A stretch of 5,706 nucleotides of DNA from UBA3940 sp964506005 (lineage in GTDB: Bacteria; Chloroflexota; Anaerolineae; Aggregatilineales; UBA3940): positions 1 to 5,706 of the forward strand of contig CAZDLX010000213.1 in the NCBI GenBank assembly GCA_964506005.1, given 5' to 3'. Below the pieces are notes generated by a model. The model saw nothing but the letters and a program-made list of their open reading frames with translations. It searched no databases and was not told the origin of the DNA. Both the position numbers and the translations under genes were made by a program. Position 1 is the first letter of the stretch; every line of letters begins with the position of its first letter. Shown here piece by piece: positions 1 to 4,732 of this stretch.

Positions 1-1211
1 ACGGCCCGGTGCTGATCCGCGAGGCGCTGGCCTCCAGCTACAACATCCCGGCGGTCGTCGCGCTTGAGCATGCCGGCGTGCGCGACCTGATGGCCTTCGC
101 CGGGCGGCTGGGCATCAGCACGCTCGTAAACCCCGAGGACTACGACCTCTCGCTGACGCTCGGCGGCGGCGAGGTCCGCCTGCTGGAGCTGGCCGCTGCC
201 TACGGCGCGTTCGCCAACGGCGGGCAGCGCGTCGAGCCGGTGCTGATCCTCGACGTGACGGATGCAGAGGGCGAAGTCGTTTACTCGGCGCGCAGCGGGC
301 TCGGCGGTCGGGTGCTCGACGAGCGCGTGGCGTGGCTCATCAGCGACATCCTGAGCGACAACCACGCCCGCGCCCCGGCCTTCACCACGCACAGCATCCT
401 GCAGATCGGCCGCCCGGCAGCCGTCAAAACCGGCACCACGACCGACTACCGTGACAACTGGACGGTCGGCTACACGCCCAACCTCGTCGTCGGGGTGTGG
501 GTAGGCAACGCGGACAACTCGCCGATGGTCAACATCAGCGGGGTGAGCGGCGCCGGGCCGGTCTGGCACCAGTTCATGCGGACCGTGCTGCGCGGCCAGC
601 CGCCGATGTCGTTCGAGCGACCAGAGGGGCTGGTGCAGGTCGAGGTGTGCACGCTCTCCGGCCTGCTCCCCACGCCGGACTGCCCCTACACGCGGCGGGA
701 GTGGTTCATCAGCGGGACGGAGCCGACCACATACGATACGATCTACACGCGCGTCGAGCTTGACGCGGCGACCGGCCTGCCCGCGACCGGGGATACACCG
801 CAGCAGCAGCGCGTGACACAGGTCGTCCTCGACCTGCCGCCGCAGGCCCACGACTGGGCGCGCCGCGAGAACCTGCCGCTGCTGGCAGACCTGGGCGCTG
901 CGCCGCGCGAGGGCGGCTCGCCAGGCGAGGCGCTGATCGTCACCTCGCCGGACGCGCAGTCCATCTTCCGCATCAACCCCGGCCTGCCGCTCGACGCACA
1001 GCAGATCCGCGTCGCCGCGGCGGGGCCGCCCGGCCTGCACGATGTCACGCTGTTCGTAGATGGGCAGCCGCTCGCGATGCTGAGTGCCCCACCCTTCGAG
1101 GCATACTGGCAGATCGCACCCGGCGAGCACACCGTCCGCGCTCGAGGCGTCGCCGCCTCCGGCGAGCCGGTCGAGAGCGGCGAGGTCGCCTTCACCGTGC
1201 GCGAGCCGTGA
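1..1211 (+). CDS. pbpC: Penicillin-binding protein 1C-type transpeptidase, C-terminal part (5' end outside window)
   Basis: Class A PBPs polymerise glycan strands and cross-link peptide stems outside the cytoplasmic membrane. Only the end of the transpeptidase domain and the tail are here. The frame is open from base 3 with no stop, so the gene starts upstream; the GTG at 9 is internal. Counting residues from base 3, the SxN motif is S12-Y-N14, followed by IPAV, and the KTG motif is K142-T-G144 in AVKTGTTTDYRDNW. The catalytic SxxK motif and the glycosyltransferase domain lie left of the window. After the transpeptidase comes a Cys pair (C216, C227 in CTLSGLLPTPDC), then from about residue 312 to 402 a beta-rich tail resembling the BiPBP_C domain typical of PBP1C. 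That tail and the Cys segment favour PBP1C over PBP1A, though I judged this by eye. The TGA at 1209-1211 is followed directly by a hairpin. Confidence 0.88.
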   Translation, partial: GPVLIREALASSYNIPAVVALEHAGVRDLMAFAGRLGISTLVNPEDYDLSLTLGGGEVRLLELAAAYGAFANGGQRVEPVLILDVTDAEGEVVYSARSGLGGRVLDERVAWLISDILSDNHARAPAFTTHSILQIGRPAAVKTGTTTDYRDNWTVGYTPNLVVGVWVGNADNSPMVNISGVSGAGPVWHQFMRTVLRGQPPMSFERPEGLVQVEVCTLSGLLPTPDCPYTRREWFISGTEPTTYDTIYTRVELDAATGLPATGDTPQQQRVTQVVLDLPPQAHDWARRENLPLLADLGAAPREGGSPGEALIVTSPDAQSIFRINPGLPLDAQQIRVAAAGPPGLHDVTLFVDGQPLAMLSAPPFEAYWQIAPGEHTVRARGVAASGEPVESGEVAFTVREP

Positions 1212-1235
1212 CCACGCCTACCCGGCGTGGGTTTT
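1212..1235 (+). terminator. Short hairpin with T-run after the PBP gene
   Basis: A perfect 7-bp stem (CCACGCC at 1212-1218 with GGCGTGG at 1224-1230) around a 5-base loop starts at the base after the stop codon. One G and then four T follow at 1232-1235. This has the form of a Rho-independent terminator, although the T-run is short. It would separate the PBP transcript from the methyltransferase gene that starts at 1343. Confidence 0.55.
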
Positions 1236-1272
1236 GCAGGTTGTCTTCGCCCCCTGGAAGAGCAGATTGGCG

Positions 1273-1278
1273 TATGAT
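1273..1278 (+). promoter_or_regulatory. Possible -10 element upstream of the methyltransferase gene
   Basis: TATGAT matches the sigma-70 -10 consensus at 5 of 6 positions and lies in a locally AT-richer patch in the 131-base intergenic region. It would give a leader of roughly 55-60 bases. No recognisable -35 lies 16-18 bases upstream, so the call is weak. The rest of 1236-1342 shows nothing else I can support. Confidence 0.3.
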
Positions 1279-1342
1279 ATAGCGTGGTACTGCACGACGC
1301 CCCTACGACATACAACAGGAAGCAAGAGTAGAGCAACCAACC

Positions 1343-2074
1343 ATGACTGCCAATCCGACCTCCAACGACTTGAAGAACCTGCCCGCCGGCACCCGCCGGG
1401 GCGTGCTCGTGTGGCTGCGCAAGCAGGTCGTCTTCCTGCTGCTTCTCGCTGTGATGCTGTTCTGGTCTGCAGGGACGCTGCGCTGGACGTGGGGCTGGGT
1501 GCAGCTCGGGCTGTATGTCATCGCCGTAGCAGCGCAGGCATTGATTCTCATCCCGCGCAGCCCTGGCCTGATCGCCGAGCGCGCGGAGCTTCAAAAGGGC
1601 ACAAAGCGCTGGGATGTGGCGATCAGCGTGCTGGCGGCGGTCGTGCTGCCGATTATGGCCTGGGTGGTCGCCGGGCTGGACGTGCGCTTCGGCTGGACGC
1701 GCGAGTTCGCCGTGTGGGTGCACGTCGTGGGGGCTGTGGCGTGGCTGGCGGGGTACGCTCTCACCATCTGGGCGATGCTGGCCAACGCCTACTTCTCCGC
1801 GACAGTCCGCATTCAGGCTGACCGCGATCACCAGGTCGTTACGGGCGGCCCTTACCGGTTCGTGCGGCATCCCGGCTACGTGGGCGCGCTGCTGACCTCA
1901 CTCGCGACGCCGCTGCTGCTCGGCTCGTGGTGGGCCATGGTGCCCAGCGCCGCCGCCGCGCTGTTGTTCGTGGTCCGCACGGCGCTGGAGGACCGCACGC
2001 TGCGCGACGAGCTGCCCGGCTACGAGGCCTTCACCCGGCAGACGCGCTACCGGCTGCTGCCCGGCATCTGGTAG
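1343..2074 (+). CDS. Isoprenylcysteine carboxylmethyltransferase/phospholipid methyltransferase family membrane protein
   Basis: Integral-membrane enzymes of this family transfer a methyl group from S-adenosylmethionine to lipid or small-molecule substrates; the substrate here cannot be told from sequence. The 243-residue protein has hydrophobic segments near residues 28-46, 51-70, 92-111 and 123-145, and a longer one at about 182-211 that could be a helical hairpin. The family signature follows segment four: GGPYRFVRHPGYVG at 168-181, with R175-H176-P177, then acidic E216-D217 and LPGYEAF near the C terminus, ending RLLPGIW. The HP and acidic residues belong to the SAM-binding core in characterised ICMT and PEMT proteins. 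No good Shine-Dalgarno lies just before the ATG; an AGGA at 1317-1320 is too far away. The gene looks monocistronic, with a hairpin on each side. The family is secure, the exact reaction is not; bacterial members lack the prenylated proteins of eukaryotic ICMT. Confidence 0.85.
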   Translation: MTANPTSNDLKNLPAGTRRGVLVWLRKQVVFLLLLAVMLFWSAGTLRWTWGWVQLGLYVIAVAAQALILIPRSPGLIAERAELQKGTKRWDVAISVLAAVVLPIMAWVVAGLDVRFGWTREFAVWVHVVGAVAWLAGYALTIWAMLANAYFSATVRIQADRDHQVVTGGPYRFVRHPGYVGALLTSLATPLLLGSWWAMVPSAAAALLFVVRTALEDRTLRDELPGYEAFTRQTRYRLLPGIW

Positions 2075-2077
2075 AAT
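2069..2077 (+). promoter_or_regulatory. Extended -10-like motif over the methyltransferase stop codon
   Basis: TGgTAGAAT matches an extended -10 (TGn plus TATAAT at 5 of 6). Its TAG is the stop codon of the upstream gene. Transcription from it would start near 2084, inside the hairpin at 2081-2109, and no gene follows before the gap. It may be a chance match, recorded because the same motif type precedes hypF. Confidence 0.2.
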
Positions 2078-2080
2078 CAC

Positions 2081-2109
2081 GCAGGGCGCCGCACGGTGCG
2101 ACGCCCTGC
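2081..2109. terminator. Hairpin between convergent genes, possible bidirectional terminator
   Basis: GCAGGGCG (2081-2088) pairs perfectly with CGCCCTGC (2102-2109). Inside it, after a C/A mismatch, CGCA (2090-2093) pairs with TGCG (2097-2100) around a 3-base loop, giving 12 bp in total. It lies six bases after the methyltransferase stop and downstream of the convergent lpd gene, the usual place for a shared terminator. Neither strand has a T-run after it, so it is not a canonical intrinsic terminator. Confidence 0.5.
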
Positions 2110-2126
2110 CTGCTACAGTCCGCTTG

Positions 2127-2150
2127 ACGCGAACCCAACCCGGCTAAATG
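2127..2150 (+). repeat. 24-base copy at the left edge of the N gap
   Basis: These 24 bases are identical to 2251-2274 on the other side of the N-run. This copy also carries the last bases of the lpd reading frame (CTA AAT, the TAG stop and preceding codon on the minus strand). A true second copy of a gene end would be unlikely here. It is best read as overlapping contig ends rather than a biological repeat. Confidence 0.85.
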
Positions 2151-2250
2151 NNNNNNNNNNNNNNNNNNNNNNNNNNNNNNNNNNNNNNNNNNNNNNNNNN
2201 NNNNNNNNNNNNNNNNNNNNNNNNNNNNNNNNNNNNNNNNNNNNNNNNNN
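2151..2250. other. Assembly gap of exactly 100 N
   Basis: All 100 bases are N, the round number scaffolding tools insert when the gap size is unknown. No gene should be called through it. The identical flanks suggest that the true gap is zero or negative. Collapsing the two copies leaves 69 bases between the stop codons of the two convergent genes. Confidence 0.98.
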
Positions 2251-2274
2251 ACGCGAACCCAACCCGGCTAAATG
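2251..2274 (+). repeat. 24-base copy at the right edge of the N gap, overlapping the lpd stop
   Basis: Identical to 2127-2150. It covers the lpd stop codon (2268-2270) and the last sense codon, so this copy is the one in its coding context. See the left copy for interpretation. Confidence 0.85.
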
Positions 2275-3680
2275 TGGATGTACCCGCCCGCGATGCCGTG
2301 CGCGGTTTCGGCCAGCACCTCGCTGAGTGTGGGGTGCGCGTGGACGTTGTGCGCGATCTCCTCCGCCGTGAGCTCCGCCATGTGCGCCAGCGTGTACTCC
2401 GGCAGCAGCTCGGTGACCTCCGGGCCGATCATGTGCCCGCCCAGGATCTCCCCGTACTGGGCGTCGGTCACCAGCTTGATGAAGCCCGCCGACTCGCCCA
2501 GGCCGAGCGCCTTACCGTTCGCCTGGAACGGGAACTTGGCGACCTCGACCTCGTACCCCGCCTCGCGAGCCTGCTCCTCGGTATAGCCGAAGCTCGCGAT
2601 CTGCGGGCGGCAGTACGTCGCGCGCGGCATGAACACGTACTCGTATGGCAGGGCCGCCTCGTGCCCGGCAATCGTCTCCGCCGCGACGATACCCATCGCG
2701 CTGGCCACGTGGGCCAGCATCAGGCGGCCGGTCACGTCGCCGATGGCGTACACGTTCGGGACGCTCGTCCGCATCTGGTCGTCGATCTCGACGAAGCTGC
2801 CGCGCTCACTCATGTTAACGGCGAGGTTCTCCAGCCCGAAGCCCTCGACGTTGGGCGCGAAGCCGATGGCGACGAGCACCTGCTGGGCCTCCAGCGTCTG
2901 CTCGCCATCCGCCCCGGAGATGCGCACCGTTACGCCGCTGTCGTGTTCCTCAATGCCCTCGACGCGCGCGCCGGTCATCGTCTTGATGCCGAGCCGCTTG
3001 TAGGCTTTGGCCAGCTCCGCGCTGACCTCGGGGTCCTCCAGCGGCGCGACGCGGTCCAGCATCTCGACGATGGTCACGTCCGCGCCGTAGCTGTTATAGA
3101 CGTAGCTGAACTCGAGGCCAATCGGCCCCGCGCCGACGACGACAACCTGCTCGGGCACCTGGTCGGAGAGGATGGCGGGCAGGTACGAGACGACGCGCCC
3201 GCCCTCGCGGTCGAGCTCCACGCCCGGGATGCTGCGCGGGTGTGCGCCCGTCGCGAGGATCAGGTTCTTGAAGTTGAGCGTTTCCTCACCACCGTCGTTC
3301 AGCGCCACCGTCAGCGTCTGGCTGTCCTGGATGGTCGCCCAGCCTTCGTAGGTGTCGATCTGGTTCTTCTTCATGAGGAACTGCACGCCCTTGACCAGCC
3401 TGTCGCTGACCTGGCGGCTGCGCTTGTGGGCCACCGAAAAGTCCATCTGCAGGTTGTCGAACGAGAAGCCGAAGGTCTTGCCCTCGTGCTTGAGCAGGTG
3501 CGCGATCTCGGCGTTGCGCAGCAGCGCCTTCGAGGGAATGCAGCCCACGTTGAGGCACACGCCGCCCCACCACTGCTTCTCGACGATGGCAGCTTTCAAC
3601 CCGAGCTGGGCAGCACGAATCGCGGCGACGTACCCGCCGGGGCCGGCGCCGAGGACGACAACGTCATATTCCTTGGCCAT
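2268..3680 (-). CDS. lpdA: Dihydrolipoamide dehydrogenase (E3)
   Basis: This FAD flavoprotein reoxidises dihydrolipoamide on the E2 or H-protein subunits of 2-oxoacid dehydrogenase and glycine cleavage complexes and passes electrons to NAD+. All diagnostic parts are present in 470 residues, a normal full length. They are the FAD-binding GAGPGG at 11-16, the redox disulfide C42/C47 in GGVCLNVGCIPSK, the NAD-binding GAGPIG at 183-188 with E206 ending the second strand, the second FAD motif AIGD with D315, and the C-terminal HPTLSE with the catalytic pair H449/E454. Segments such as QFLMKKN and the MPRATYC region resemble, from memory, actinobacterial LpdC. The ATG at 3680 has a strong Shine-Dalgarno five bases upstream and a candidate promoter about 90 bases upstream of it. 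No E1 or E2 gene is adjacent, so it probably serves several complexes. Mercuric reductase and glutathione reductase fit less well. Confidence 0.96.
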   Translation of the reverse strand: MAKEYDVVVLGAGPGGYVAAIRAAQLGLKAAIVEKQWWGGVCLNVGCIPSKALLRNAEIAHLLKHEGKTFGFSFDNLQMDFSVAHKRSRQVSDRLVKGVQFLMKKNQIDTYEGWATIQDSQTLTVALNDGGEETLNFKNLILATGAHPRSIPGVELDREGGRVVSYLPAILSDQVPEQVVVVGAGPIGLEFSYVYNSYGADVTIVEMLDRVAPLEDPEVSAELAKAYKRLGIKTMTGARVEGIEEHDSGVTVRISGADGEQTLEAQQVLVAIGFAPNVEGFGLENLAVNMSERGSFVEIDDQMRTSVPNVYAIGDVTGRLMLAHVASAMGIVAAETIAGHEAALPYEYVFMPRATYCRPQIASFGYTEEQAREAGYEVEVAKFPFQANGKALGLGESAGFIKLVTDAQYGEILGGHMIGPEVTELLPEYTLAHMAELTAEEIAHNVHAHPTLSEVLAETAHGIAGGYIHI

Positions 3681-3684
3681 GCGA

Positions 3685-3692
3685 TCTCCTTT
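3685..3692 (-). promoter_or_regulatory. Shine-Dalgarno site of lpdA
   Basis: The minus strand reads AAAGGAGA here, with the AGGAG core five bases before the ATG at 3680. It fixes the lpdA start. It is the only clear Shine-Dalgarno in the window. Confidence 0.85.
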
Positions 3693-3776
3693 ATGAGAGG
3701 CTTGAGACGATCAGAACAGCGCGAACCGGCACATCGGCATGTGCGGCGACTGTGCTCACGGAAGACTAACGCCTTG

Positions 3777-3805
3777 ATTGTAATTCAGCCCGGAGGGGGT
3801 TTCCA
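3777..3805 (-). promoter_or_regulatory. Candidate sigma-70 promoter of lpdA
   Basis: On the minus strand TGGAAA (3800-3805, 4 of 6 against TTGACA) is followed after 17 bases by TACAAT (3777-3782, 5 of 6 against TATAAT). Transcription would begin near 3770, giving a leader of about 90 bases. It lies in the 187-base space between the phosphatase gene and lpdA, so lpdA can be expressed independently of its upstream neighbour. Confidence 0.5.
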
Positions 3806-3867
3806 GTCGCCAGGGCATGTGGGCGGCGCATCGGTGCGAGGATTCACAGGTGTGAGGCACGGCGCTC

Positions 3868-4539
3868 TTACACCCACTCGCCGAGCAGCGCGGTGTGGTC
3901 GAGGATCATATCCGCGCCGGCGCGTTCGAGCTCGGCCCGCCCGCCGAAGCCGCACAGCACGCCGCAGGTCCAGGCACCGGCACGCACCCCGGCGCGCATG
4001 TCCACCGTCGTATCGCCGACCATCAGGCAGCGCGTCGCGTCCACGCCGAGCTGCCGCGCCGCCCACTTCACCGGCTGGGGGTGCGGTTTGATGCGCCATG
4101 TGGTATCGCGCCCGGCGATGGCGTCGAAGCACTCGCGCACGCCGAGCGCGTCCAGATAAAACGCCGACTCTTCGACCGTGCGCGTGCTCACCACCGCCAG
4201 CTTGTAGCGGGCCGCCAGCTGGCGCACGACGTCTGCAACGCCTGCAATCGGCGGGATAGTATGCGGAAGCCCCGTGCCCCCGTTCAGCGTGATGAGCAGC
4301 CGCAGCACCGGCGTGTCGAGGCCCAGAACGTCAAGCGCCCAAAAAACGGAGTTGGCCGGTGACTCCAGTGCCATGGCGAGGCGGCGGGCGGCGGCTTCGG
4401 CACGCTCGGGGGAGCGCATCACCCGCGCGAGGCGGCCCGCCCAGCGGGCAACGTTGGCGTCGTCGGTCTCGATCAGCGTGCCGTCCATGTCGAACAGGAT
4501 GGCGTCAAGGTCGGCAGGTTGGAATGGGAGTCGGTCCAT
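3868..4539 (-). CDS. HAD-superfamily hydrolase, phosphoglycolate phosphatase-like
   Basis: HAD phosphatases remove phosphate from small metabolites through an aspartyl-phosphate intermediate and need Mg2+. The four HAD motifs are in order in this 223-residue protein. Motif I is D17-M-D19-G-T-L, with D17 the nucleophile. Motif II is S118 in VVSTRT. Motif III is K151 in RIKPHPQP. Motif IV is G175-D176-TTVD180. The 75 or so residues between motif I and the core form an alpha-helical cap (subclass I), as in phosphoglycolate phosphatase and beta-phosphoglucomutase. The KPHP segment and GDTTVDM favour the Gph-like branch, but the true substrate (2-phosphoglycolate, pyrophosphate, a nucleotide or a sugar phosphate) cannot be decided. 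It starts at the ATG at 4539 with only a weak GAGA upstream and has its own near-consensus promoter. It is divergent from hypF and lies 187 bases upstream of lpdA on the same strand. Confidence 0.9.
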   Translation of the reverse strand: MDRLPFQPADLDAILFDMDGTLIETDDANVARWAGRLARVMRSPERAEAAARRLAMALESPANSVFWALDVLGLDTPVLRLLITLNGGTGLPHTIPPIAGVADVVRQLAARYKLAVVSTRTVEESAFYLDALGVRECFDAIAGRDTTWRIKPHPQPVKWAARQLGVDATRCLMVGDTTVDMRAGVRAGAWTCGVLCGFGGRAELERAGADMILDHTALLGEWV

Positions 4540-4588
4540 GCAGTTCTCGCGGTGATCAGGGCCGGTGGCCGGGCCGGGTTGCAGGCCG

Positions 4589-4618
4589 ATTGTAGCCGGG
4601 CGCGAGGCGGGGTGTCAA
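4589..4618 (-). promoter_or_regulatory. Near-consensus sigma-70 promoter of the HAD phosphatase gene
   Basis: On the minus strand a perfect TTGACA (4613-4618) is followed after 18 bases by TACAAT (4589-4594, 5 of 6). The predicted start is near 4582, giving a leader of about 40 bases before the ATG at 4539. This is the strongest promoter match in the window and indicates a housekeeping sigma factor of the usual type. Confidence 0.75.
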
Positions 4619-4621
4619 CGC

Positions 4622-4690
4622 TCCCTCACCCCCGCCCCTCTCCCGGCCGTGACCTGCGGTGACTGGGAGAGGGGGGCAGGGGGTGAGGGA
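4622..4690. repeat. Long imperfect inverted repeat, probable dispersed repeat element
   Basis: The left arm (4622-4644, C-rich, beginning TCCCTCACCCCC) and right arm (4665-4690, G-rich, ending GGGGGTGAGGGA) are reverse complements. The exceptions are three extra bases in the right arm (two G and one A). They enclose a 20-base loop. The element sits upstream of both divergent genes, so it is not a terminator of either. C-rich/G-rich palindromes of this form are, as I recall, found in many copies between genes of GC-rich bacteria, including Chloroflexota. It could also affect promoter structure: it starts four bases upstream of the HAD -35 and ends 27 bases before the hypF -10. Only one copy is in the window. 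Confidence 0.75.
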
Positions 4691-4714
4691 CTTGTGGGGA
4701 CGCCCGCCCTGCCG

Positions 4715-4723
4715 TGCTAGAAT
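4715..4723 (+). promoter_or_regulatory. Extended -10 promoter of hypF
   Basis: TGcTAGAAT is an extended -10 (TG, one base, then TAGAAT, 5 of 6 against TATAAT). The only -35-like bases are TTGTGG at 4692-4697 with a 20-base spacer, which is poor. Extended -10 promoters can work without a -35. The predicted start is at 4730-4731, two or three bases before the ATG at 4733. Confidence 0.55.
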
Positions 4724-4732
4724 CCACCTGAT

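Noticed and set aside
9..11. GTG at 9 as the start of the PBP gene
   Set aside because: The frame is open to the window edge and the visible sequence begins inside the transpeptidase domain just before the SxN motif, so the gene must start upstream.
743..1870. 375-codon open frame on the minus strand
   Set aside because: It lies antisense to both the PBP and the methyltransferase genes, spans their intergenic region, and its translation is rich in R, P, H and S with no recognisable domain. It is a shadow of GC-rich coding sequence.
3844..3855. Palindrome TCACAGGTGTGA between the HAD stop and lpdA
   Set aside because: Two 5-base arms around GG could be an operator half-site pair, but it is short, about 40 bases upstream of the lpdA -35, occurs once, and has no regulator nearby. 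Chance is as likely.
2148..4091. 647-codon open frame on the plus strand through the N-run
   Set aside because: It begins at the gap, passes through the Ns and is antisense to the well-supported lpdA and part of the HAD gene. Stops are simply rare in this frame.
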